From the NCBI GenBank assembly GCA_021158895.1, contig JAGGSW010000150.1, positions 1 through 16,171 of the forward strand: a stretch of DNA of 16,171 bases, in the 5' to 3' direction. Shown piece by piece: positions 1 through 7,089 of this stretch. The notes beneath the pieces are model-generated. The model searched no databases, was not told the DNA's origin, and worked only from the letters and a program-made list of their open reading frames with translations. Within the stretch, counting starts at the first letter, position 1; each line of letters starts with the position of its first letter. A program made the translations under genes and the position numbers. The stretch is from Candidatus Odinarchaeota archaeon (lineage in GTDB: Archaea > Asgardarchaeota > Baldrarchaeia > Baldrarchaeales > DXJG01).

Positions 1-24
1 ATCTTAGATTTTAGGGGTGATATT

Positions 25-426
25 TTGAAGAGAACACCTACATTAACTGTAGATGCAATAATAAAAATAAATGATAACAAGATAGTTTTAGTTAAGCGTA
101 AGAACCCTCCATATAAGGGTTGGTGGGCTTTGCCTGGAGGCATAGTTGAATATGGTGAAACTGTTGAAGAAGCTGTTAAAAGAGAGGTGAAAGAAGAGAC
201 GGGGTTAGAGGTAGAAATAGAAAAGCTTGTGAACGTATATTCCGATCCTAATCGTGATCCTAGAGGACATTTTGTATCTATATGTTTCTTGTGTCGTAAG
301 GTGAGCGGAGTCTTGAAGGCTGCGACTGATGCAGCAGAAGTTTCAGTATTTTCGCTTAAAGAAGTTGGAAATTTGAAGCTGGCGTTTGACCATAGAAAGA
401 TGCTGGAAGATGCTAAATTGATTTAA
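25..426 (+). CDS. Nudix hydrolase, ADP-ribose pyrophosphatase-like
   Basis: Small 133-residue Nudix protein expected to hydrolyse a nucleoside diphosphate linked to another moiety, most likely ADP-ribose, in the cytoplasm. The full Nudix box is visible at residues 39-61: Gly39, Glu45, then Arg53-Glu54 and the metal-binding Glu57-Glu58 followed by Gly60-Leu61. The preceding ALPGG and the late AFDH motif (about residues 120-123) are typical of archaeal ADP-ribose pyrophosphatase-like members. The start is a TTG codon; GGGGTGA lies at 14-20, 4 nt upstream, and no better start is seen. Its stop shares the TTAA at 423-426 with the stop of the convergent gene. Family assignment is secure. Substrate is inferred, because Nudix specificity is hard to read from the box, and a house-cleaning dNTP or other NDP-X substrate remains possible. 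Confidence 0.9.
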   Translation: MKRTPTLTVDAIIKINDNKIVLVKRKNPPYKGWWALPGGIVEYGETVEEAVKREVKEETGLEVEIEKLVNVYSDPNRDPRGHFVSICFLCRKVSGVLKAATDAAEVSVFSLKEVGNLKLAFDHRKMLEDAKLI

Positions 427-1157
427 ATTCTAAAAATTTGTAGGTCCTTGGCTGAAAAGATTTTTCCGTCAAAGTGTTTTTTAGCTTGTGTAATGAATTT
501 TTCCTCTAAGTTTTGGAAGGGTGGTGGTATATGAAATAGTGAGAGTATTTCTACATCGGCCTTTGAAGCTATCACGGCAGCATCGAAAGGAGAGGAATGG
601 TTATGTATGTGTGCTTCTTGTTTCATTTCATCTGGAAAGGTTGTCTCATGTATTAGTAGTTTGCAGTTTTTCGCAAAGTCTATGAGCGATTCACAAGGGG
701 CGGTATCGCTTGTGTAAACAAGTTTATCGCCAATCTTGATTGCAAATGTAGGTACGCCATGTTTGACCGGAAACACTTCAAATTCTCCTAAATCTCCAGC
801 GCCATCAATTTTTTTGTATTGAATAGTAAAAGAAAATCTTTCTGGATTCGTTCCCACAAGTTGAAGCATTGATTCGACAACTTCTTGAATGTTTGGGGGT
901 CCAATTATTGTTAACTTGGACTTTCTTCCTTGAAGCCACATGGTCCATAAGAGCATTGGTAGACTTGAAATGTGATCTGCATGAATATGAGAGATAAATA
1001 TTGACTCTATAGTATCTAGATTTACATCTAAATTGAGGAGTCTATGTAAAGCTCCCTCTCCGCAGTCAATTAAAAAATTATCTTCCACCAAAATTGCTGG
1101 ACACATCCTGTCCTTTGAAGGAAAACTTCCAGAGGTCCCTAAGAAAACTAGTTTCAA
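423..1157 (-). CDS. RNase Z-like metallo-beta-lactamase fold hydrolase
   Basis: A 244-residue metallo-beta-lactamase protein of the RNase Z group. Metal ligands can be read in order: the HxHxDH signature at His57, His59, Asp61 and His62, then His133, Asp151 (in TSDT) and His209 near the C-terminus. The HETTF motif at 170-174 and the His-rich segment at 183-187 correspond to the HEATF...H region of RNase Z. The N-terminal FLGTSGSFP also fits this group. It is shorter than typical RNase Z (about 300 residues), and the long flexible arm that binds tRNA is not obvious between residues 140 and 200, so it may be a related phosphodiesterase rather than the tRNA 3'-processing enzyme. The start is TTG, with GGTGGTGA on the minus strand (complement of 1166-1173) 8 nt upstream. 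It is divergent from the methyltransferase at 1301. Confidence 0.82.
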   Translation of the reverse strand: MKLVFLGTSGSFPSKDRMCPAILVEDNFLIDCGEGALHRLLNLDVNLDTIESIFISHIHADHISSLPMLLWTMWLQGRKSKLTIIGPPNIQEVVESMLQLVGTNPERFSFTIQYKKIDGAGDLGEFEVFPVKHGVPTFAIKIGDKLVYTSDTAPCESLIDFAKNCKLLIHETTFPDEMKQEAHIHNHSSPFDAAVIASKADVEILSLFHIPPPFQNLEEKFITQAKKHFDGKIFSAKDLQIFRI

Positions 1158-1247
1158 TTAAAACTTCACCACCTTTATATGTCCCTCTAATTTATCTTTA
1201 AGCGAATTTAATAAATGTTAATCAATTTTAGCAATCTGACAGACGAT

Positions 1248-1257
1248 GATATATTTA
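1248..1257 (+). promoter_or_regulatory. Probable TATA box for the methyltransferase-NfeD operon
   Basis: The AT run GATATATTTAG sits about 45 nt before the TTG start at 1301. An archaeal start site about 25 nt downstream (near 1278) would give a short leader containing the GGTGA ribosome binding site at 1290-1294. This is judged from spacing and composition only. Confidence 0.4.
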
Positions 1258-1300
1258 GTAGTTTAACACTAACTTACCTTAATTTTAACGGTGAAGATCT

Positions 1301-2293
1301 TTGCTGGAAGAAACCTTATCCATCATTGCATGCCCACTTTGCGGAAATGATTTAATGTTAGATGTAAAAAAGCGGAGAAAGGAACATGTTTGGACAGGGA
1401 TGCTTACATGTAAGAAATGTAGAAATAATTATCCAATAATTGAAGGAATCCCTGATTTAAATCTGCCAAGGGCAGGAAAAGGCCTAATAAAGTATAAGTA
1501 TGTTCAGGTGGAGAAGTATTATAACCATTATGCTGCAGTACATGACTTAAACTATCATAATCCAGAACTTTACTATATGAGGAAGGTAGAGAACCATGTA
1601 ATATTGTTAAGCAGACCAGAAGGTACCGTTGTCGATATAGGTTGTGGAACTGGAAAACAAACTCTTTTTTTGGCTTCAATAAATTGTAGGGTTTATGCGG
1701 TTGATATTTCAAGGAAAATGCTTTTAACTACAAGGCGAAAAGCTTACGGTTTAGGTTTGCAGGATAAAATAGAGTTTGTTCAAGCGTCAGCAGATTATTT
1801 GCCCTTTCAAGAGGGTGTTTTTGATAGAGCTTATTCGATTTTTGGTGCGTACAACCACGCGTTAAACTATAGGGAAGGGTTTAATCGTCTTGGGAAAATT
1901 CTTAAGGGAAATGGGGAAGCTGTGATTTCCGTGTTTAATCAATATCGGTTAACATGGTGGCTTTATAGTATATTCACTTTTAAAACTAGATGGATTAAGA
2001 AAGCGTTAAAAAGTAAGCAAACGTATCTAAGACATAGAGTGAGGAGAAGAAAGTACAAAGCATGGACTCATCTCTACACATATGATGAGATTAAACAATT
2101 GTTAAGAGATGCAGGTTTTCGAAGCATATATGTTGGTAGTATCTTGATATTTTTCAAACCTGAGTTTAAATACACTCCACAAACAGAACTAAAGGGAGTA
2201 AAATACCTATTAGGTAAAATAGAGGACAAATTGAGATGGGTTCCTCCCTTTAATCGTCTTGGTACATATTTAATAGTTTGGGCCAAAAAGTAG
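1301..2293 (+). CDS. SAM-dependent methyltransferase with N-terminal zinc ribbon
   Basis: A 330-residue class I methyltransferase. Residues 8-55 form a Trm112/UPF0434-like zinc ribbon: Cys11-x2-Cys14 and Cys37-x2-Cys40, followed by YPIIEGIPDL, the usual end of this domain. Motif I, VVDIGCGTGK, lies at 110-119 and binds the SAM methionine part; the acidic residue after strand 2 is Asp135 in VYAVDIS. The C-terminal part (about 200-330) is rich in Lys/Arg and aromatic residues. The combination is common in archaeal and bacterial methyltransferases of unknown substrate, and the target cannot be read. The start is TTG, with GGTGA at 1290-1294, 6 nt upstream. The NfeD gene follows after 10 nt and its ribosome binding site overlaps this stop codon, so the two are probably one transcript. 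Confidence 0.85.
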   Translation: MLEETLSIIACPLCGNDLMLDVKKRRKEHVWTGMLTCKKCRNNYPIIEGIPDLNLPRAGKGLIKYKYVQVEKYYNHYAAVHDLNYHNPELYYMRKVENHVILLSRPEGTVVDIGCGTGKQTLFLASINCRVYAVDISRKMLLTTRRKAYGLGLQDKIEFVQASADYLPFQEGVFDRAYSIFGAYNHALNYREGFNRLGKILKGNGEAVISVFNQYRLTWWLYSIFTFKTRWIKKALKSKQTYLRHRVRRRKYKAWTHLYTYDEIKQLLRDAGFRSIYVGSILIFFKPEFKYTPQTELKGVKYLLGKIEDKLRWVPPFNRLGTYLIVWAKK

Positions 2294-2303
2294 GTGATGT
2301 AGC

Positions 2304-2762
2304 ATGCAAATAGAAGTTGCAGCTTTCATGCTATTTATTTTAGGTGTAGTATTCATGCTTTTAGAAGCAAAAGTAGGTCACGGTGGTCTCGGAGCTCTTG
2401 GTGCCGCTCTAATGATTATAACCTCTTTCATAATCCTGTTATTTCCTCCAACCTTTCCAGGAGAGATTCATCAAATTTTAATATTACTAACATTTGGCCT
2501 AGATGTGATACTAATTCCTCTTATAGCTTTTATAATTTATAAAGCAACAAAAGTACGTGAACTAAAGAAAATTCATGATTTACAAGCTTTAATAGGGAAA
2601 ACAGGGATAACAAAAACAAGGCTAAGCCCGAGAGGAATTGTGTACGCTGAAGGAGAAGACTGGACTGCAACAACACGTAACGGCATCGAAATTCCTCCTG
2701 AGACAAAAGTTAAAATAGTAGGTCTCGAGAAATTAACATTAATTGTTGAAAAAGAAGAATAA
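2304..2762 (+). CDS. Short NfeD-like membrane protein
   Basis: A 152-residue member of the NfeD family in its short form, without the N-terminal serine protease domain of long NfeD. Hydrophobic segments at about 5-22, 27-48 and 58-82 should cross the membrane. Residues 92-150 form the soluble beta-barrel (OB-fold) domain, recognisable from the LIGKTGITKT, GIVYAEGEDW and IPPETKVKIVG pattern. Short NfeD proteins usually partner an SPFH/stomatin-family protein encoded next door and are thought to act in membrane organisation or quality control. No such partner is present here; the neighbour is the methyltransferase, 10 nt upstream. The ATG start follows GGTGAT at 2293-2298. It ends 13 nt before the stop of the convergent HerA-like gene. 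Confidence 0.85.
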   Translation: MQIEVAAFMLFILGVVFMLLEAKVGHGGLGALGAALMIITSFIILLFPPTFPGEIHQILILLTFGLDVILIPLIAFIIYKATKVRELKKIHDLQALIGKTGITKTRLSPRGIVYAEGEDWTATTRNGIEIPPETKVKIVGLEKLTLIVEKEE

Positions 2763-2775
2763 GGACGTATCATAA

Positions 2776-4263
2776 CTAAAGCAATTTTCTTTTTAAGTTT
2801 TCAATTATTTTTTCATATTTTTTAGCTTCTTTAATGGCTTCCTCGGCTGTCTTTAAAGCCTTTCTATATTTGCTTTTTAGTTCGGTGTTTTCATTTTCTA
2901 GGTTTTTAATTCTAGATTTTAGAATTTCGATTTCCTCGGATTTCCTCTTTAAATCTTCCTCTAGCTTAGCGATTATTTTTTTCGCCTCAACAATGCTGAG
3001 AACTTTGATTTCAGTCTTCAAAGTCTTCAGACGGGTTTTTGCTTCTTGAACTTGCATAACGAATTGCGCTCTTAATCTTTCTCTTCTTTTTTCCAATTCC
3101 TCTCTGGTTTCTGGAGAAACGTAGTCAAGGGGATTAAAGCCGATTGCACCATGACGAGTTTCCCTAGGTCTGATTTTAACTATTAGAGGAACCCTTCTAA
3201 CGGCATCACCTGCAATGACAGCTTCTCCAGGTTCTAATCGTTGTATATCTTCAGACCAGTCTTCGTTTAGTCCTTCGGCGCTTTTTACTGTTACAGAAAT
3301 ATCGGTGTAATCAGTTAATTGGTGAATGACCCAAGTACCTGCCTGAGCACGTATTGTTGTGTCTAAGAGTTGAGGTTTTTGAGTTATAAAAATTAAATTT
3401 GCGCCAAATTTTCTGCCTTCTTGGGCAAAGAGCCTAACAATTTCTCTAATTGTGGATTTTGTCTTACCTGCGAAGAGATGCGCTTCATCTAAAATGCAAT
3501 AGAAGGGTGGGATGTTACCGCCAGTGGACGCTTCATATAGCTTTGTAAGGATTTCTTCACTAATGAGTTGTTGCATATCGGTGGATAAACCTCTAAGATT
3601 AATAATTGTGCATTGACCGGAGACAACAAGATCTTTCGGATCGGTGGTTAAGACGGCTTCAACAGGAATATCCCCACCGGGGTTTATATTTAAATCAGCG
3701 AACTCAATGATCTGATCTTTATAGCCTTTAGGTTCAACTTCGAATTCTTCTGATCCGTTTTCAGCTGGGATTTTTAAGCTGGAATATTCGCCGTGGCGAT
3801 CAATGATCACAACTGGTATTCCCTTTTTTAGAAATTCTTCAATTAGAACACCAACAGTGTAGGATTTACCAGAGCCAGTTTTACCTGTAATAAAGATTCT
3901 ACCAAGTCTTTTGACCGGAAGAAAAACTTTATAGGGTAGCCCTCTGAGCTTGCCTAGATATACTGCCTCTTCGTAGGGAACATCTAAACCTAAAACATTC
4001 TTGACAAGTTTAGTGGACGCTTTTAAAACAATGCTTTCTGGTTTGAAGGGAGTTTTAGGCATCGAACCAACCACGGAACATTTAGCAAACATCACTGAGT
4101 CTTCGGTCCAAAGCTCTTTTATCATAAAAAGAAAATTACGACTCTCATGTTCAATTTGTAAGTAATCGTTTCTACCAACTCTCTCAGATAATAACTTCAC
4201 AGTAACGGTATGAGTGGTGGTTTTACCAACTAATCTACCGACCCTTTCCAAACACTCATCCAA
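2776..4263 (-). CDS. HerA-family ATPase (DUF87) with C-terminal coiled coil
   Basis: A 495-residue FtsK/HerA superfamily ATPase. Residues 1 to about 110 look like the HAS-barrel seen at the N-terminus of HerA. Walker A is GKTGSGKS at 127-134, followed by the characteristic IDRHGEY at 154-160; Walker B is CILDEAH at 256-262 (Asp259, Glu260); ITQKP at 293-297 and the RAQAGTWVIHQ stretch at 305-315 match the HerA core. From about 387 to the end the sequence is almost all charged heptad-like helix, a predicted coiled coil of about 100 residues. HerA forms hexameric DNA translocases that resect ends with the NurA nuclease and Mre11-Rad50. None of these partners is encoded in this window, so this may be a HerA paralogue. 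The start is TTG, with GGTGGG (complement of 4270-4275) 6 nt upstream. Confidence 0.88.
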   Translation of the reverse strand: MDECLERVGRLVGKTTTHTVTVKLLSERVGRNDYLQIEHESRNFLFMIKELWTEDSVMFAKCSVVGSMPKTPFKPESIVLKASTKLVKNVLGLDVPYEEAVYLGKLRGLPYKVFLPVKRLGRIFITGKTGSGKSYTVGVLIEEFLKKGIPVVIIDRHGEYSSLKIPAENGSEEFEVEPKGYKDQIIEFADLNINPGGDIPVEAVLTTDPKDLVVSGQCTIINLRGLSTDMQQLISEEILTKLYEASTGGNIPPFYCILDEAHLFAGKTKSTIREIVRLFAQEGRKFGANLIFITQKPQLLDTTIRAQAGTWVIHQLTDYTDISVTVKSAEGLNEDWSEDIQRLEPGEAVIAGDAVRRVPLIVKIRPRETRHGAIGFNPLDYVSPETREELEKRRERLRAQFVMQVQEAKTRLKTLKTEIKVLSIVEAKKIIAKLEEDLKRKSEEIEILKSRIKNLENENTELKSKYRKALKTAEEAIKEAKKYEKIIENLKRKLL

Positions 4264-4445
4264 AATAAACCCACCAGCATTTTAACAATTAACAACAACG
4301 CTCCTCAACTTTATAAATATCACCATAGCAAACTTTACTAAAAACGATATAGGAACGTTAAACTAAGCGCAGTTAGAAATTTATGGGACTATAAGCGCTC
4401 TTCTTGCTTATACACAGATCATTATGTATGTTTGGTAAAGAAAAA

Positions 4446-4516
4446 CCTTGAGGTCAGGTCGGCGTTTAGATCATCGTTTCTCTACTCACCTGACTCTCAT
4501 GTCCTCATTCCTCAAA
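4446..4516. other. Nested inverted repeats; possible small structured RNA
   Basis: Two nested dyads are visible: TTGAGG at 4448-4453 pairs with CCTCAA at 4510-4515, and GTCAGGT at 4453-4459 pairs with ACCTGAC at 4487-4493. Read on the minus strand, the outer stem is followed by ATGAGGA (4508-4502), one mismatch from a box C, and ends with a perfect box D CTGA (4457-4454) placed directly against the stem, as in archaeal C/D guide RNAs. The internal C'/D' boxes are poor (ATGATCT at 4473-4467 is a weak C'), and no rRNA target was identified. It could instead be a protein-binding dyad or a simple hairpin. Confidence 0.3.
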
Positions 4517-4626
4517 GAATAAATTCATGTTTCCCTTAAATTAATGTCGATTGATATTTTAATACTTCAAACACAACTTTTGCTCACTAAAGCAGAACTC
4601 AGACAACACAATCACTATTATTATTC

Positions 4627-4660
4627 CATATATAATGGTGGTAGATGAATAAATTTAAAG
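4627..4660 (+). promoter_or_regulatory. Possible TATA boxes for the 609-residue membrane protein
   Basis: Two AT-rich boxes, CATATATAAT near 4627-4636 and ATAAATTTAAAG near 4649-4660, lie 60-90 nt upstream of the ATG at 4720. Either could serve as an archaeal TATA element and give a leader of roughly 35-65 nt that includes the GGGG ribosome binding site before 4720. The choice between them cannot be made by eye. Confidence 0.35.
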
Positions 4661-4719
4661 AGGTAAAGGTAAAATCGTTATTGAAATTATATGGTGAAAG
4701 ATCTTAAGGGGAAAAGATC

Positions 4720-6549
4720 ATGTTAGTCTCTCTTTATATAACTAGTGCTGCTTGGGCTAGTTGGATTTTTGATATCAAGTTTATTGAAAATAAGATGAAA
4801 AGAGTAAGGCCAGGATTTTTATTTCCGAAATCGGCTATACTTATCATGTTTTTACTCCTTATGCTAGTTGGTTTTGCTCATGGATGCGCAACACTACTTA
4901 TTCCAATCCATATATACTTTATTTGGCTCCTTTCTATAAGAGTAATTATATTTATCATCTCTTTTCTGACAGCCAAGAAATTAGCATCTTTCGCAGCAAA
5001 GAACCCAGATGTTAGATTGAGAGATTTATTTAAATCAAAATATCAAACTCACGCCAAGAAGGTTAGTCAGAGAAAGGTGTCTTTCTCAAGGAAGTTTGTA
5101 CTTTTTGTATTAGTTCTAATTGTATTATTTAATGCACTTTTCGGGTTACCTGGTCTTCTAAGTAGGTCAATAGGCTTTGCAAGGGCTTCTGCTATGAAAA
5201 ACTACTTTAAGGTTATGGCGGTTGGAAATGCTACATTGTTCCCAGAGATAAATGTTGAAGGTCTCAGAGTAACTACAAGTAGCGTTGCTAGATCCATTGC
5301 CGAAATGAAGAAAACAAGTGCCGCCTCTTGGGTTACAAGCGTTCACTTAGGCATGTATAAGAGCGAGTTATGTTGGATAGCTACAATAAGCGAACCACCA
5401 GTGCTTGGCTCCTTTCTAATGGGTAAAAGCAACAGGCTTCGAGAAATCATAATCATACCTGTTACAGATGCAACTGGTGAAAAAGCTCAAATAATACCAA
5501 TAGAAGCAAAATATGGAGAAGGTCTATGGTTTGATAAAGATATTAGGGTACATGCTCAAGATATGTTTCCATTGAGGACTTTTAGTCGAGCTTATCTTAC
5601 ATGGGATCCGGAAGCGGAGAGACTAGTCTACGTAACAACCAGTTACTATGAAGTTCCGTTTGGCCCCCTTGTGGATCCTATGGTTCATATTTGGGATCCT
5701 GTTACTGGTGCTTTACTTGGGCAATATAAGCCGGAAGAAGCTCCTGAGTGGGTTGTTCAGAGATGGGATGAGGAGTGGCTTGAGAGGATGGGGGATGCTT
5801 TTGGAGATTTTAGATGGACAGCTGAGAATGAGTTAAACTTTTGGAATGGCATACCAATATATAGCGATAGGTCAGCAAGTCCAGCTGAAGCAGAAGGGCT
5901 TAGATACCAGCTATGGGACGGAGAGCTGGTCGCAGTTTACCTGTTTTGTAACAAACGTAATCCTAGTTTACTCGAATTTGTAATAATAGCTAAAAAAGAT
6001 GGGATTTATCTTTACAGTCTAGATCATATGGCACTTATCTCTCCAGAGGAAGCTAAAAGGGTTGCAAAAGCTGAACTCCCATCTCTACCTGAGGGGCGAT
6101 ACTATTCAACACCTTTAGCTCTCTTATATAGAATAGGTACTGATCTATATTATCATATACCAGTATTTGTTTATGATGAAGATACAGGTCACTATGTACC
6201 ATCCTTTTTCGCTTTGGTTAGGGCTACTGACAGAACGTGTGTTCGTGTTCGCTGCGCTGATGTTGGTGGAATGAAAGAAGCTGCACTGGCGGCCTACACC
6301 ATGATTAAGAGGGGGACTGCTCAAAGGACGGTTAACGGAACTATAGTTGCCAAGTATGAATACGTTGAAAACGGGAATACGCGTATATGGTTGGATATAG
6401 ATGTTGGAAATTCAACAATAGTTCACGTTCTAGCTAAAGTTGAATTGCTAGAAGAAGAGGATACGTACTTAATACTTTCTAAAGAAGTAGGTGACTACAT
6501 AAGTGTAATAGTCGACGAAAATAACGTCATATTGGACGTTCTCGAGTAA
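4720..6549 (+). CDS. Membrane protein of unknown function with large extracytoplasmic domain
   Basis: I do not recognise this 609-residue protein. It has a hydrophobic N-terminal stretch (3-17) and clear membrane segments at about 38-55, 57-83 and 125-146, with a basic loop at 85-125 that should be cytoplasmic. Residues 150-609 are soluble, rich in Trp, Tyr and acidic residues, with repeated WDP turns (in WDPEAERL and WDPVTGAL, about residues 295-335) and PSL/ISPEEA segments that suggest a beta-rich extracytoplasmic sensor or scaffold domain. The last 70 residues look like a small separate beta domain. The start is ATG after AAGGGGAAAAG, with a stop codon 12 nt upstream in the same frame. It is flanked by long non-coding regions on both sides and appears to be transcribed alone. 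No enzymatic motif is evident. Confidence 0.75.
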   Translation: MLVSLYITSAAWASWIFDIKFIENKMKRVRPGFLFPKSAILIMFLLLMLVGFAHGCATLLIPIHIYFIWLLSIRVIIFIISFLTAKKLASFAAKNPDVRLRDLFKSKYQTHAKKVSQRKVSFSRKFVLFVLVLIVLFNALFGLPGLLSRSIGFARASAMKNYFKVMAVGNATLFPEINVEGLRVTTSSVARSIAEMKKTSAASWVTSVHLGMYKSELCWIATISEPPVLGSFLMGKSNRLREIIIIPVTDATGEKAQIIPIEAKYGEGLWFDKDIRVHAQDMFPLRTFSRAYLTWDPEAERLVYVTTSYYEVPFGPLVDPMVHIWDPVTGALLGQYKPEEAPEWVVQRWDEEWLERMGDAFGDFRWTAENELNFWNGIPIYSDRSASPAEAEGLRYQLWDGELVAVYLFCNKRNPSLLEFVIIAKKDGIYLYSLDHMALISPEEAKRVAKAELPSLPEGRYYSTPLALLYRIGTDLYYHIPVFVYDEDTGHYVPSFFALVRATDRTCVRVRCADVGGMKEAALAAYTMIKRGTAQRTVNGTIVAKYEYVENGNTRIWLDIDVGNSTIVHVLAKVELLEEEDTYLILSKEVGDYISVIVDENNVILDVLE

Positions 6550-7064
6550 ATATGTATATTGCACTGGAAACTATTGTCCTCTAAGAACTCTCGAGAAAGG
6601 GTAATGTAATATTCATGGGAAACATCATCTAATACTATTGTTTTGAGATAAAAAATTGCAGACACTATAATCCCAAAGTTACGAATGAAACATATACCAC
6701 CTAAATTCGCAAGTCATTATAAGTTGAAGACCCTTTACTGCTGCTAGGGATTTATAATATAAACTCTTATGGCTTTTCAATATTTTCCAAGCAGTGTTTG
6801 CCTTTGAAGGCTTCCATGACTGTTTAAATGTTTATTCATATTATAGTTGTGTTGTATAGTCACTTACATGTCGATAAAGAGATTTTTGGGTTCTAACGCT
6901 TTTATTTTATCTTTTGAAAGTTTTGAAGTTGCTTAGTTTAAATTGGCTAGTTTAATGCTTATATGCAGAAAGGGGGCAAAATACTTAAATATGCAAGATT
7001 TGAGAACACATATGGAGATATTTAAAGATATGCGGCTTTATAAATTCTTTATTTCTTAGCGGCT
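6550..7064. other. Intergenic region without a recognised gene
   Basis: About 515 AT-rich bases follow the membrane protein. I see no ORF with family features, no tRNA-like fold and no repeat array. Small dyads occur, for example GCCTT/AAGGC around 6800-6811 and CCCT/AGGG around 6731-6749, but none has the form of a known element. The last 30 bases hold the promoter of the next gene. Confidence 0.55.
7037..7045 (+). promoter_or_regulatory. TATA box of the CDP-alcohol phosphotransferase gene
   Basis: TTTATAAAT is a close match to the archaeal TATA consensus. With the usual spacing of about 24-26 nt from its centre, transcription would begin near 7065-7067, which is the first base of the hairpin at 7065-7086. 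The leader would then be only about 25 nt long. Confidence 0.55.
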
Positions 7065-7086
7065 AACTCCCACGCACGAGGGAGTT
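7065..7086 (+). promoter_or_regulatory. 5' leader hairpin covering the ribosome binding site
   Basis: AACTCCC (7065-7071) and GGGAGTT (7080-7086) form a perfect 7-bp stem with an 8-nt loop. The only Shine-Dalgarno-like sequence for the ATG at 7090, GAGGG at 7078-7082, lies partly in the 3' strand of the stem, so the fold would hide it. If transcription starts where the TATA box predicts, the hairpin is essentially the whole leader. A temperature-dependent or factor-dependent translational switch is an inference; the pairing itself is seen directly. Confidence 0.45.
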
Positions 7087-7089
7087 CCG

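Larger units (their letters stand above)
4264..4719. other. Intergenic region between two divergent genes
   Basis: This 456-base AT-rich region holds no convincing long gene. It should contain the promoters for the minus-strand HerA-like gene and for the plus-strand membrane protein. Apart from the nested inverted repeat at 4446-4516 and the possible TATA boxes before 4720, I see only a weak AAGCGC/GCGCTT pair near 4367-4405. A 20-codon ORF at 4645-4707 lies in frame with the next gene. Confidence 0.6.

Noticed and set aside
6550..7064. Small dyads in the intergenic region as terminators or RNA genes
   Set aside because: They are 4-5 bp long, have no T-tract or conserved motif, and are expected by chance in AT-rich sequence.
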